Positions 8,600 to 21,523 of a stretch of 64,000 nucleotides of DNA are shown one piece after another (positions within the stretch are counted from its first letter, which is position 1; each line of letters opens with the position of its first letter). The stretch spans positions 1-64,000 of the forward strand of contig JADNYV010000081.1 of assembly GCA_015501055.1 (NCBI GenBank). Direction: 5' to 3'. The notes below the pieces were generated by a model, which saw only the letters and a list, made by a program, of their open reading frames with translations, searched no databases and was not told the DNA's origin. This stretch comes from Mucidula mucida (lineage: Eukaryota; Basidiomycota; Agaricomycetes; Agaricales; Physalacriaceae). Both the position numbers and the translations under genes were made by a program.

Positions 8600-10912
8600 T
8601 CAGGCGCGAAAAGACACGTACTCGTGGCAGAAATGCGCCTTGAAGTCGTTCCAACCCCTGGCGATTTCACCATATGTATCCGAATCCTTCAAACACGGGA
8701 TGCAGTGGAAAAATTGCTGGCAGACCTGCGTGTTTTCAACAAGTGTAATCTGCTGAAATTCAGGCGCGCGGAAGGGCATAGTTCTAATCTTATTGCTGTG
8801 CAGCGCGGTCATCATTTCAAGGGGCTGTTTATAGAATGCATGAATCTGGAAACAAAACATCAGACGATACCTCATCGCAAAGAAAGAAGCTCACGAAAGC
8901 GCGCCATCCATAGAATTGCTGACCCGTCCTGAAAACGGTCCTCGGTCGTCGAAGCACATCTCCTTCCGCATTGCACCAAATAAACAGATCCAACTGGTCG
9001 AGGTCCAAAACCGTGGCTGTCCCAGGATCCAAACGGAAAAGGTCAATGACGTCGCACACCAGGCGCCGCGTCTCCTTGCATATCTCGAACCGAGCAGCTG
9101 ACCAACTATCAGGAGAATCAGGCACAGGTCCAGACGTCCAGCCATCCGACGGGTTACATCGATGGAATATAATTTCGGGGAAGAACACTGGTTCTCCGCA
9201 CGCCTTGCAATTGAGAACTTTGGATGGGAGGAGAGATGCAACGAAGTCATCTGGACTGTTTAGCTGGCCAGACACTTCGCCATCGGACGCAACCTCTACA
9301 AGTTCACGACAAGCCCTAACCGCCCACGCATCCTGCCCCTCATCGAGCTGGTCGAACAGCGCTTGGATGGGGAACGACGTGATGTCAAAGGGCGAAGCGT
9401 CATCGTCATACAACTCAAGAGCCTCCTTGATAGTTGGATCTCGGTCAAGCTCCCATGGATGTTCCCCAAGCAGCAATGGCATCGGGAATGTTAGTATATC
9501 TGATATCGGAGGGACTAGGAGCTTATGTCTAATCCATCGCAGTTTCGATGGGAGGATCACGTCTTCTCGAAGATCATCCATGCGCATTTGAAGAGCGTGA
9601 TCGCGTTCACGTTGCAGCCTGCGGACGCGCTCTTTCTTGAGGAACGCGACCATGTCCTTTTCCAAGAGCGCCTGTTCTGGTTACGGTGAGCCAGATTCAC
9701 GAATTATGACGCTGAGCATACCTTGGTCGCTCATATACGAGACATGTACTGTCCTAGGATCAAACCGAGATTTCATTGCAGGCGATTCTTTGAAGAGCTC
9801 GACTTCAGCTTCGTATCCGAGCGTAGACATTTTGGCAAACATTCTGATGAAGTATCAACAGAATTCTAATTGAGGGAAGCGCAGTACTTACTTATCCAAG
9901 CGAGCCTGGACGCGACCTTCTCGTATGTACAACACGTCCTCAAACTCTGCAACGATATGTAGTTGTCTCCATTTCTCCGCCGTCTCAGCTTCCTATAGGG
10001 GGTTGAAAATCTGAGCGCCAGTTGATACGATAGACTTCTAACCTGAATTATACTTTCAAAGCTCACTTGCTGCATAAGGCGTGCTAAGAGCAGGGTCTGA
10101 CGATCGTCATCCGCGAGGGGAAGAACAAGATCCAACGTCTTTTTGAAATCCCGGAGCACGCAGACATCTTCAACGATTGGTTCTTCGCCTAACTTTTTGA
10201 ATATGCGCTCTACAGAACACAAGGTTAAGGTTATGCGTGTCTCTGAGTACTGAGCGAGGGTACCCACTGCTCGTCGGAAGGGTAGCCATGACCTCGGCAA
10301 TCGTGTCATCTCCAAACGTCTCTGAAGGAAAGAATGCTTCAAGTCCTTCCAAAGTGGCGAGTCTGCACATCGGTGTTAGCTTTATCCAGACAAACTCAAG
10401 GTCCAAAACGCACTCTGAACGATAGCAGCTTGGACAGCAGACGACTCTAAGAACCAAGTCTCGCTTTATAGCGTTATCCGCTGAAGGATTGCCGCAGAAC
10501 TGTGTATAGTTTAACATCATGGATCGATACCTTGAGCAGGGACGTACGGTACAGTTCTCGCTAAACAGGAGAGTTAACCACGATGCAGGATTTATTCCTC
10601 GAGGGAACCCAGGGAAGGGCGGTCCAGGAAGGTTGGATATAGACGCGTTCCAGATGCTTAATGCAGAGTTGCGAAGAAAAAAGTCGCGTGTTTCGTGATT
10701 TGTCCGAATGAGACGAAGGATATCTCTAGGGTGGAGAAACTTGACAATCTGGGTATGGTATGAGCTATAGCGTTCTTCAATCAGGGTGAGGGGCGCACAT
10801 CGGTCAGAGTTTCCAACGGCAGATGCGCCAAATTGTTACGACCTCGGCGAATCATACGGCTTTGTGAGTGGCTTGGAGTTAAGCGCGCGGTACGCGTTCT
10901 GCCAACAAACAT
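8600..10912 (-). CDS. F-box domain protein (agaricomycete type)
   Basis: The N-terminal part carries an F-box: AHLPLETLTD is joined through an intron (donor GTGCGC, acceptor CCCAG) to IVKFLHPRDILRL. This matches the LPxEVLxxIFxxLxPxDLLxL pattern. It is followed by a conserved RDFFLRNSALSIWNAS segment. Later exons hold Cys pairs (CCPSC, CKAC with a downstream HRC), typical of basidiomycete F-box proteins with a zinc-binding tail. A long exon spans about 8876-9665. A final segment (8600-8875) may be joined by a very short putative intron; without it the protein ends at 8829. The start is either the Met at 10912 or the one at 10855. Such proteins recruit substrates to SCF ubiquitin ligases; this one's target is unknown. 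Confidence 0.68.
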
Positions 10913-11748
10913 CAGTTCAAGCTCGTATACAGTACGCAGAGTAAGATTACTACAGGGAGCGTGCTGAAGGCGTGCCTTGGGTGTAAACCACCGCACCAGT
11001 GGCTGGGGGTAGGTGACGGTCGAAAGCAAGGGCGAAAGCAGTCGAACAAAGAGACAATGAGGGCCGGCACACGGACCGGAACTCCGCTTGTGGGTCCAAG
11101 CACCCAGGGCTGTTGTATGCATGCGTGGCTGTTACGGGTTCCTACCGCCTTTTACATCGCCTCTACTCTATCGCCCTCTGCATACGTACCGCACCTGGCC
11201 CGCCTGCAGACTCCCGACCAGCATCGACTCTTAACTGGCCCCACGCTCTTCATCGCCGATGTCACGACAGGAATGACATCCCAAAGTTGGCATGATTGGA
11301 TGACAATCTCGTCTTGCGAAATTGAGCTGTGTCAAGGCTCGCGCTTCAGAGAGCTCCAGCGCGCTTTGCGTGGGGCCAACAATCTCATAAGGCTCTTTCT
11401 CGACCCGTTTCCCCATCTACGGATGGAGAATTTCGTCACCGACTATGACTCTCCAGACTTTCCATACGAGAATATATGCTGATTGCTATTCTGATTGGAG
11501 GGATTCAGAGATTGAACAATATGACGTTCTCTGGGCTGAACTGCCGGGATATTTTTGGTTGGGATCATGGGAAAATATACGTGGTTTGTCCTTCGCGAAT
11601 GATTTGATCAAAGGTTCTGACGTCCGCGTAGATGAGCCAGTTGAGGTTTGATGCCGCTTCTTGTAGTCGCGTAGCTGTTTGCACAATGAACGAATACTGT
11701 ACCCTGTTTGTTGCAATGTCATCGCCGTTGTTTGAGTTTGTTTTATTG

Positions 11749-12019
11749 GACCCTGTAGCGAGCCTCGGCCTCCACGATGATGACCCAAGGAGGAGACGTA
11801 TCGACGAGTCCGCCGAACCTGCTTACACGACCAAGGACGCAGACATTTGGTTCGACGATGGAAACATCATCCTGGTCAGTGCTGGGTCCACCGGATATCG
11901 CGTTCACCGCAGCGTCCTCGAATCATAAACTCACGAGGCACTTTCCGATGCAGTACTCGTTTGTGATTGTCTTGGGCGCGCAGCATGAACTAGTGCTCGT
12001 CTTCGATACCCTTGAGTAA
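11749..12019 (+). pseudogene. BTB/POZ domain relic
   Basis: The frame ends in KDADIWFDDGNIILV followed by YRVHRSVLES. This is the first strand and helix of the agaricomycete BTB fold (KDxxFWFDDGNIIL...FKVHRxVLS). It then stops at 11926-11928, where a functional protein would continue for 200 or more residues. The following 90 bases read in another frame and give no further BTB match. I read this as a truncated copy; upstream (10961-11650) I cannot assign a function. Confidence 0.5.
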
Positions 12020-12109
12020 TCACGATCGAATCCACAACTTGTTCGTTATTATTGCTAGTTTAGGAATGTATACTACCACTTCTCTATGCTATATCGCTTC
12101 GCGAGCCTA

Positions 12110-14600
12110 CTAATTCTCGGACTGCTGAGCCTTGGTCTCCGCAACGATGGCAGGAGCTTCGGAGAACCGAGGCGTTAAAATGCACCGGAAAGGCAGAGGT
12201 CGTCTAACTCCGACATGAGTAGTAGTCGCGCGTCCGAGAGGATACTGTACTTACAAAACAAGACCTTCGCTGAAGTACTTCAGGCTGTCAGGTACCATGC
12301 GCTTTCCCTCGGCATCCTTCGGGACATCGACATTAAGCGCCCATAGTATGCCTGAGGAACGTTAAGATGACACCACGGACGGTATGGAAGGGGACCTACA
12401 AGCGATATCGATGAAAAGAGAGTTGGTAGCGACGTGTCTACCAACGCATAGGCGACGGCCAAAGCCCTTTTAAGGGAGTTAAACCAAATGAAGGATGAAC
12501 AGCACGTCAACTCACAAAGGTCAAATGTCCTGATCGCGTTGATGACATTCAGAAGCGAAAACATCAATCACCTTTTACGACTTACCTTCTGCAAAGACAG
12601 TCAGAAACTACATCGTGATGCAAAGAGACAACTTGCCATCCTTTGTGTCTGCCAAAGCCTTCGCGAGGTTTCCATCAGGTGTAATGTGCCGTCCAGGATT
12701 AAAGTCAGCCGCGTCTTGGCCCTATCGAAATGTTCAGTGCAGTCCTCCCAAACAAGGACACGCATACATATATCGCGGAGTCCATGTTCATGCCCCAAAT
12801 GTTAGCCATGACAATCGTGCTATACCGAATTAAGCAAACAGTCGGATGCTAGAACAGACTTGCTGACCCTTTGGGAATCCAGTACCCTTCGTACCAGTCA
12901 TCCTACCAATGTAGATAAGCACTATCTCGTATCGGGAGCAAAGGTCGTACCTGAGTGAGCCTGTGGGGAAGTCCTGAACATATCCATTAGACCCCGGCAA
13001 CGCTTGCACTGAAGCTGTTTGCTCACCAACTGGGTCAATCGGCTTCCAGCGGAGGCATTCCCGAACAGTAGCCGAAATGTATGGCAGGAAGTCGCGGTCG
13101 GCGTACGTGGGCATGCGCGACCGACCAACCACGGCGTCCAGTTCCTCTTGGCACTTTTTCTGGATCTCTGGGTACTTGACCATGGCGACCATGAACCATT
13201 CCAGTACGGCAGCAGTCTAAACGCGTCTGTAAGCGGAAGATGAGGGTATCCCGGAGAGGCACCGTACGGTTTCAGAGCCAGCGGCACTTCGCGGGATTAG
13301 CAATCTCTCATCAAGGAGTACTAGATTAACTCACTAAAGAGTGGCGGACAGCCAAGCGGCTTCCTTCTGATTTAAGCCGTGACGTTTCTTCTCCTTGACG
13401 AGGGTGGCGGTAAAACTGGGACGAGCATCCCCGTTGTCCTAATACAATCAAATGGTGTTCAACCTTCTTTCTCATTCACTTACAACGCGCTTCTCGACGT
13501 CGTCATAAAGGGACTGGAACAGAACGGAGTCAACCTTGTGGTGGTTCTCGGCGTCGCGCTTCCACATGGCGATAGAGTTGGGTAAGTATCGCATCCAAGG
13601 GAAGAACTCGACGAGGTATTCGCCAGGGAAGGCAGACCGCGCGAGACGTTCTGACGACATGTCAGACCAGTGCAAGAAACGAACCGACTGGATATTTACC
13701 AACGAAGGTGTTGACAACACCGATGGACGGGTTGTGGCAGTCTTCAATGATAGGTGCATCGTAGACGACAGCCATGATCATGGAAGCAGCCGCCCTAGAA
13801 AGGTATGAGCCTCTCCGTCGGCGGGAAGCCTGAAAATTACGCACCGCCTAAGCTCCTCATCCCAGTTTCGGTCGTCCTTGATCAAACCATCGACCATGAA
13901 AACGGCTTCTTTGATCTGAAGAGATTGATACGTCGGCGCAACAGCCTTGTTCACGCCTTCGTGAGCAGCACGACGCATTCTTCTCCAGCTGTAGTACGAC
14001 CCAGTCAAATAGTGTTGCACCGGGAGCGGTTTAGAAACGTACACGTCACCGTAGCGGCTGAACACAACGAGGAGGCCACCGGTGAGGATTTCGGAGGCAA
14101 CTGAAGTGGTAATTAGCCTCGAAGATTACAGTTAGAAGGACACAGCGTACCAATCCATCGTGGTCGATCACTGTAGATAGTAGCGCGGCGATCCATCAAG
14201 TCGGCAGTCACCTTGTGACTGTTTAATACGAGGATGCTCTGGCCCGCGACGTTTAGATAGATGAGATCGCCTTGAAGTTATTGTGAAGTGAAAATCGTGA
14301 TATACAGGAATGGGAAAGAGCGTACCGTAGATCTTCTTCCATTTCGTGAAAGTGATCCAAGACTCATCGGCCATGTACAAATCGAAAAGGTTGCCAACTA
14401 TCGGCAGGCCTTTGGGTCCGGAGGAAGTTTCCCCAACGATTTGAGCCTCAAGTGGTTGTATGCGAAAGCGCGAGGGCGAAGCATCCGAAAAGGATGCCCC
14501 AAGGTCCGAAAAGCTGTGTTCGAACGAGTTCAAAAACCTTACTGTCCTTTAAGATGACCGCATACGACGGCGTGAAGAAGGCTTTGTCAAAAGAAGACAT
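12110..14600 (-). CDS. Cytochrome P450 no. 1
   Basis: A haem-thiolate monooxygenase with an N-terminal membrane anchor, built from at least ten exons. It starts at MSSFDKAFFTPS (14600), followed by a hydrophobic segment and the hinge GPKGLPIVGNLFDL. The C-helix reads WRRMRRAAHEG. The K-helix ExxR is RECLRWKP (about 13060). A downstream segment FNPGRHITPDG precedes the haem loop GFGRRLCVGRH, with Cys as axial ligand, in exon 12400-12466. The last exons are 12255-12351 and 12110-12203, ending KAQQSEN. Just before the haem loop lie a 3-nt exon (12586-12588) and a 14-nt exon (12516-12529). Two single missing bases are needed near 14464 and 14420 (KLPPG expected). It resembles agaricomycete P450s annotated as O-methylsterigmatocystin oxidoreductase-like; the substrate is unknown. 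Its nearest neighbour is Zn2Cys6 regulator no. 1. Confidence 0.88.
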
Positions 14601-14658
14601 GATGTCAATGCGCTGAGGGATGTTTGAGATGCAGAAACAATACGCAGTGCCAGCGCGC

Positions 14659-14665
14659 TATATAG
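14659..14665 (-). promoter_or_regulatory. Possible TATA box of P450 no. 1
   Basis: CTATATAGG lies about 60 bp upstream of the predicted start codon on the minus strand, a plausible core-promoter distance. The call rests on position and sequence only. Confidence 0.35.
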
Positions 14666-15885
14666 GTATAGCTAAAGACGAGGCAAGGCCGTCCAAGGGA
14701 GACTCAAACCGCATAACGAACCTAGACAATATTCGTTAGAGTAGCCGCTGGCGAATTTTGATGATGACGAACCGAATATGGGTTACGCAGGTGGAGGTCT
14801 AGAGCATAAATAGGAATACGCGCCATCAACAGAATAGAGTAACTCGGCGATGTTGATGCGAGTCCGACTTATTACCCCGCAGATCATTTCAACTCCCTCA
14901 CCGAGTTCAATTCGGCGGTCGGCGTCCCCCAAAGAGCCTGGCTGTACATCTGGACGAAGTCGAGTCCTCCGTCCTCGGATGGGTATCAGCGTGGGGATCC
15001 GCTAAGCGGACATTGTATAGCTGAAGTAGATATGTCGCGTCCCGGAAGTCTTTACAAATGGACGCAGTATTGCAGGAATCGAAACGAAAAGGCGCTACCT
15101 AAGGCCATCCAGTTGCGACGGAGAACGGTGTGGGGGGATAACGTAGGCGTAGATGCGGCTGGTGCCCTGTCAAGGATCGAGACTGTCGGCGAAGCTCTTT
15201 CATTCTCTGTGAGTCATGATCGACAGGTACATCTCGTTGGTTTCGAAAGTCGCTGACCTAGATTTGCGAGTTAGAGTGACTTTACGAAAGAGAGGGTTCC
15301 ATATCAGATAGACTTACATGGCTGAGATCCCAGTTTGGTACAGGGGCACTAACCCTGCAGGACACTTTGCGCCACGACGATTCGGGACGAGGGGAAAGGA
15401 AAAAACAACAGACATCACACCACTACTCTGAAAGCCTTTCATGGAAAGAGTTTGGTACAAAACCAACCTGGATAAGGGCTTTTTGCCGTACTGCTGTGTT
15501 GCTAAGATTGATTGCTGGAATTGATTGTGTCTTCAGTACAATTTTAATGAAAGCAGCAGTACCCACCCCTAACAGCTCCATTCCATGCTCAAAGATTGTT
15601 CACCGCTAGAGGATACGATGTGGAATCCTCGCAGTCGGTATACAGTTGCCCTACTGATTGTTACTGTCAGCGCTTTTGCTATTCGAATAAGACGAAAACG
15701 AAAACGAACTGAGAACTTCGTGCCATAATGATATCAGTGCGCTATCATTTTCTCGCGCGTGGGTTACAGAGCACCACACTGAGAGTAAATGGAGACAGGA
15801 TGGAGGTTAAGAGCAAGTAGGGAGGGAAAGTTGCTCATGATCAACTGCTGACTAATCAAGGTGATGTCGAGCCAAGATGAGGAGC
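14666..15885. other. Intergenic between P450 no. 1 and regulator no. 1
   Basis: About 1.2 kb without a recognisable gene or repeat. Confidence 0.5.
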
Positions 15886-17126
15886 TCAAACGCTCGCTAC
15901 ATTCATAACACTATTAAAAATCTCTAACAAAAAGCCCTCCTCCTCCTGTATGGCGCTAATCGACAACCCGGTGTCCCAATCCATCCACAACGCCCATCTA
16001 TGGTCCAACACGGATGATATTGCCATCAATTCAGCATTCCAATCCCTCTGCGTCCACCATGGTCCGTTTAAGCGATTCATGATGGCGCAATAATGCCCGA
16101 ACAAAATCATAGCCCGGGATCGTCGCTCGTGCAGCATCTTCATGAAAGAGTCCGAAGACAGGATCAACCAAAAAAAGGCCGCGTGCATGTGGTAATCGGG
16201 ATAAGACGAACATATCCACGAGCGACGTAGGAAGCACACAGAGTGTTGGTAAGTGGCGGATACACCAGCGTCCCGGATTTCGTCTACATCAGGCGAGCCG
16301 TATAACGGGTGTGCGAGCGTTGATAACGAATGCGGGAAGGGAGAACAGGATTCCGTCGGGTCACTGAGGTCCAGAGGTCCAGTGATCCAAGGGATGAGCG
16401 GAGCGACTACCGCCTGCTGTAGTCCGGACAGTCGAGCGCGGAACGTCGATGAGGACGTCCGAAGTATGCGCAACCAGTCACTCGGCGCGTGCACGGACTG
16501 CGAGGTGGCAAATCCATAAATCCCGATAAGCAGCTGCGCGATGAAGACAGACCCGTCATCGGCATCGCGGTAGTCGCCGGAAGGTATGCTATTGACAGCT
16601 TCGTTGAAATGTGCTAATGCAGAACACGAGTACTGAAGGGCAAGGGGGTGGCTTGGATTGAGGGTACAGAGATGTAATGCAGAGACAGCTAGAAGAGCGT
16701 GAAGAAGGAAGGCGTTGTCGCCTAGGATGGCAATGCGGGGCACGGTGAGTTTCCACACCTCCAATGCCGACGTTTCTTGGCAAAACGTGTAGCAGGTGCT
16801 CGTCGTATACTGATGCATGAGTTCTATTCCTTGCACGTCCAATGCCGTCGAAGCCATGATAGACGGAAATGACGACACGAATGTGGGTGATGGAAGCGCG
16901 CGTAAGTTGGTCTGTGAGGATGACTGCGTGGGCGATCGGGGCGGGTCACCCCAGACACATTCTATCTGACGGCGCGTGCAGTTTTTGCAGACGGGAGAGT
17001 CTTCGTCACACTGAGGGCGCATTAGAGAAGAACAGAAACATGCATATAAATCCGCACCTTGACTTTTCGACGCCTGCAGGTCTTACAGCCCGTGCGAGAT
17101 TTGTGATGGGCGCGAATTGGTGCCAT
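15886..17126 (-). CDS. Zn2Cys6 fungal transcription factor no. 1
   Basis: A Gal4-type binuclear zinc-cluster regulator of about 400 residues. Exon 1 (17058-17126) encodes MAPIRAHHKSRTGCKTCRRR. A 47-nt intron (17011-17057) joins it to CDEDSPVCKNCTRRQIEC, giving the CX2CX6C-type cluster followed by a second CX2CX6C half. The rest is one exon with the degenerate middle homology region common to fungal regulators, including the conserved block ELMHQYTTSTCYTFCQET and a Trp-rich tail (GPWWTQRDWNAEL). It is intact. It is closely related along its whole length to the regulators at 48318-49463 and 50614-51765, so the three arose by duplication. It is presumably nuclear and DNA-binding; targets are unknown, but P450 no. 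1 lies next to it. Confidence 0.92.
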
Positions 17127-19220
17127 GAATATGAGGAGGCGTTTACTTCTGGAAGAAAGTACGGCAACTTATATGCTGAATTCAATCTCAGAAGGGTAAC
17201 GTTGATTTTGAATTAGATCGCTGTCCATTCAAAGATTCCTGCACAAGGGCTGTATGGGCCATCAAAATATCAACTGGAGGTGTCCCCGAGTAGTTCACGC
17301 ACGCCCAGGAAGTATCCCGTCCTACGAATTAGGGAACCTGGTCCCGAATGATGAAACAGGAGATCTCGCCGCGTCCAGAATAGAAGCAGATGGAAGAAGC
17401 GTTGCCGTTCATCCCATCTGAGAGCTCCATACCGCGTCGAGACCACACACGAGTTGAACGTTGAACATTGAACGCCTATTGAAACGCCTGAGAGAAGGCC
17501 TCTAGAAACAGTGAAAGCCCGTCCTTGGCAGCTTGGCGAAATACGGGGGAACTTACGTTTGACTATCATAGGATACTCCTACGGAAAGGCGTACCTTGAG
17601 CAAGATTGTGATCATCGCGAGGGTCGTACTGTTGTCGACAATTACAAGCGTTCTCCGGGCACGGCGTACGAATCTCATTCACGAAAGCCGACCGCTTCGA
17701 GTGATATGTAACGCCTACGCAACGACTTGTAAACGAGGAGATACTGTAACGCAATGGGTGCAAGAGGAAGAGGAAGCGGGCCGAGCGATCCAGTTAGGAA
17801 TGATCCGGCGATCACGCATTTTTCTCCAAGACTTTCGCCCCGCCCAAAATTTACAATTCCGGCATTACTCTACCTGCAGGTGGCGCACTCCGTTGCGCAA
17901 CCAACAAAACTCGTTTTACCTGAGTAGTGGTGCCAATGATATCCGCTTTGCCGACCCCCCAAGCGGACTATACTCACACGGACGTAAAAATACCTGTGAA
18001 GTCATTCTTGCTTGACATGCAGCGCCTGATGCTCGTTATTTTTGGGTTTTTGGATGCCTTATGACAGATGGTTATCCAATGGGGCTGAAATCCAAGGCGC
18101 AGTATGCTCTACTAGCATAGGTATCGATTCAGAGCACTAGGAAATGTAAAGCGTTCGAAATCCTGATGTGTGTCCAAGTAGACAACAATGTGAGCCCATG
18201 GCCGAGCGCTTGCCCGAGCGTATTACTGATATGCCCGAGCTCTGCCCGAGAAGTCTTCGGTATCTCCAGAGGTCTGCCCCTACGCCGCTGCTTCTGATCA
18301 AAGCTCACAAAAACTCAGTGACCCTTTCCCCGGAGTACACTGGGATCCCGGTACTGAGACACGACGGGTCCTTATCCTTCAGGACAACCGCATAAGTCGG
18401 AGCATGACTTTTTTGTACTTGCACATACTTTTCGTGGCAGCCCGGCATTGAATGGTGACTGCACCACTCTCATTGGTCTCAAGAAAGAACCAATTGGAGT
18501 GGAGAGGCAAAAGCCGAAGCGCTGTGATGAGGCTGGGCAATTGTATACCATTTAACTAACAAGGTGTCATATCAAGCCACCAATAAATCAGCGCTCATTC
18601 CTCCGGATTTAGACGTGAATATGGACAAGTCCGACCTAACCAGCAAGGCCAAAGGCTTCTGCTTCGCCTGACTCCGGTACACCACTTCGGCCACTTCGTT
18701 CCCTGCCCGGATTGTTGATCCATCATGATAGCCCTCCGCTCGCGCAGGTAATCTAGCGAGTATCGTGAGCGGCAGAGAAGAGATCTCGCGCCCATGACCT
18801 CCCGTTCACGTTATCATTGGTTTCGCGGTAAAAGGCGTTTTCCGTCAGTGACAAGGAACGCATCTTCGGAGGACTTCCGTCTATTTAGTCCCACAATCAA
18901 CGTTCCATCGCCGAGCGGTTTCATTCTGATTGGCTTACCTCGCTGCACTGCCACCGCCACGATCAGGGTCCTCTGAATCCGCGGTCTCCTCTCGGATATA
19001 TCGCTTGTGGTCCGAGGCGTTCGCGCGCGTCAGGATGTGATATGGTCTATCAAGGTGGAGGTTCCGTCATTATGATATGGATTGAATGGCCTTTACGAAG
19101 TGCACGAATGGATGCTGTGAAGATGCCACGGGATATCGTTATCAAGTCTTGTTGCTTGAGGAAGTATTGTCATTAAATATTGGCTTTCGCGCTCATTTTC
19201 TCCTTAGTTTTCGTCTTGAC
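17127..19220. other. About 2 kb without a recognised gene
   Basis: Short frames only, none with a motif I can name, and no repeat shared with the rest of the window. Confidence 0.45.
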
Positions 19221-19415
19221 AAATGGGAGTACGGATCCATGGACAAGGAGTCGAGCTTCAAGATTCTCGATGCGTATCTCGATAACGGCGGCAACTTCAT
19301 CGATTCCGCAAAGAACCAGCGACTTATTGTTCCTCTATCTCTATCAAGCGTTGATCGCTGACCGACCGTACTAATAGTCAAGACGAAACGTAGGAGAAGG
19401 TCATTGGGGAAGCGG
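19221..19415 (+). pseudogene. Aldo/keto reductase relic
   Basis: The frame reads DKWEYGSMDKESSFKILDAY then GGNFIDSA. This matches the N-terminal region of fungal aryl-alcohol/norsolorinic-acid-reductase-type aldo/keto reductases (GDKW..GSMDKESSFKLLDAF..GGNFIDTANxYQDExSE). After a disruption, QDET, a stop codon and EKVIGEA follow near 19380-19412, again matching the family (QDEQSExxIGEWM). No catalytic Tyr/Lys/His region or barrel remains. I read it as a degenerate fragment of a metabolic enzyme. Confidence 0.6.
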
Positions 19416-20840
19416 TCTACTTACCATGCAGTAGGGTGATGGATCTGCACCCATGGCTCTACGATGACCTCTATCTAGACTGCGCAGCCGCCAGCGGTGG
19501 CTCACATCCGGCCTTGAGCGCCCCGCCCGCCCTCCAAATATGCCCATTTTCACAGCGATGTTGACTATATAATGATCTTTCCAACAATAAATTGGTTCAT
19601 TACCTTTACGCTGTAGAAAAATTGCCCGTCCTGAGATTGAAATGCATGCAGAAAGGCGCACGTGATCGCAATGCCGTCGGATCAAGAACTTGAAGAAGAT
19701 ATATCTCCTGCTTCCACCATCATGCACGGTCAATATATCGCAAGAGGCCTTTTCCTCGCTCGAGCCTCCTAGTATCACGATGAATACTGCCGCATTGTTG
19801 CCCAGCGACTCCTTTTTGAACTGCACCAACCCGATTGGGGCGATGTCGCGTCCGGATGTCTGGATTAATACTTGCTGATGGGGTCTTGTTAGTCTTCATT
19901 TCCCGACTCTATGAGGAGTAAGAAGATAATCGTTCTTACTTTACTATCGAGGGTCTTGTCTCGTCTACAAGGTATTGCCTTTATCTTCGGCCCTCTGCGC
20001 ACAGCGCTGACAGGAGCTAGAGACTGACTGAACCATATGGCCCACTTACGGAAAAACGTTCTCTCTGCGAGCCTCCGTCGTTTTTGTCGTTGACCGACCT
20101 CTTTATGACGAAGACAGATCAAACCATGGTGCCCAGCTGTTGCAAGCGTTAAAGCGCTGTATCATGCGGCATAGCTTTGCGTGTGGCCAAGGTATCATGG
20201 GACGAGGTAAGAAATTCAGCCGTACTGCGTGGAAATGTGTCTGATAGGTCTGTAGTCTTTTACTGAACCTGAACTGTTCTTGCGATCTGCCAAACGTACG
20301 GAGGTTTCCGGAATGATGCTGCAGTTTCGTCTTGTTCTCTGCGCGGGCAGCCTTTTATGGAGTATGTATTCCCGTCCTTATAATTGCTTTTACCTTTTAA
20401 GTAACTCTACCAGCCCTTTTTCCTATAAATTTCTCCTTTGCCGCTGCATAACCTCTCTCCGGAACCTGTCTATCAATACTCATATCGTCGTCTGGCCAAA
20501 AGGCGTATACCGACGAAGGCCGTGTTGGCCTGTATAGTCGTCGAGCGTACATTGTCCTCGTATGGTTAGGCGTTTCGCTCCCCCACTCTTCTCCGAGACG
20601 TACCGACTCCAACGCCTAATGCAACGTGGCTCGGCTACGAGTAGCCTATAGCCCTGATCGTGCTTCCTGGAGTCGGGTTGTGTTCGCACTCGCGCGGACC
20701 GGGAAGGCGCACCAATACTTGATATTGACGGACGATGGAAATGGTCTTTGGTTGGGAGTGGAGATTCCACTTAAAGGCTAGTACGCGGGACACAGGTGCT
20801 AGCGCTCTTCGTTACCCACCACGAAGCACCAGTGTCAAGG
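19416..20840. other. Intergenic, no gene recognised
   Basis: About 1.4 kb. Several short frames lack recognisable motifs or clear splice continuity. Confidence 0.45.
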
Positions 20841-21523
20841 ATGTTCTCCCTCATCAGGGTCTTCACCGCGGCTTTCGCCCTCTGCGCTGCCGTCTACGCT
20901 CAGCCCACATTCACGAAGATCTTCAATGGCCTCCTTGGTTTCGATGATATGGCCACAATTGACGGTCCCTTTGGTACAAGAGCCTTATACACCTTCACTG
21001 GGTAGGTCTGCCATATTATTAAGAAAATGCCACCTTTGACGCGTCGTTAAGTGGCAATCTCACGGACGTGAACACTGGCGCACTCGCAGGGACCTTCCTG
21101 ACTGCTGGAGGAGGCGATCTTGGTATCGCGTCTTCGAACAACGGCATTTTCTATGCGAACATTCGGGGCATCGTGCAATGGACGGACGGTAGCTACGCGT
21201 ACTTGGAGGCGCAGGGCAGCGGGGCCTTCACCGGTACAGTTGCCAACACTTACCTGTGGGTGGTTCGCTTTGCATGTCGACGGTAGTCTGATGTCGTGTA
21301 GTCATATTGAGACCAACTCGTCCACATACTCTGGCCTGGAGACGCAGTTCTTGTTCATGGATCTCGATGTGACAACGATGCCGAACGTCATTGGTATATA
21401 TGCTTTGGTGCGTTTATCCTTTATTTGTCTTCTCCAGAGGAGGTGTTGCTTCGCTGTCAGAATTAGGACACCCGGGCGACTGGCACGGGTACTCAAGGTA
21501 GTGTAGTGGCGGTAGGAATATAA
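20841..21523 (+). CDS. Secreted DUF3237-family protein
   Basis: The start MFSLIRVFTAAFALCAAVYA is a classic signal peptide with a cleavage site near AVYA|QP. Exon 1 ends at FTG. A GTAGGT...AAG intron joins it to GNLTDVNTGALAGTFL. A second intron after TYL leads to HIETNSSTYSGLETQFLF. A third (GTGCGT...CAG) leads to the end TGTQGSVVAVGI and a stop at 21521. The beta-rich pattern, with the NGIFYANIRGIVQWTDGSY block, matches secreted basidiomycete DUF3237 proteins. Their biochemical role is unknown. All splice junctions keep frame, so the gene looks intact. Confidence 0.75.

Noticed and set aside
10961..11482. A 173-residue plus-strand frame as a gene
   Set aside because: No domain is recognised, it overlaps the promoter side of the F-box gene, and the segments look like unrelated pieces. 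It is not annotated as a gene.
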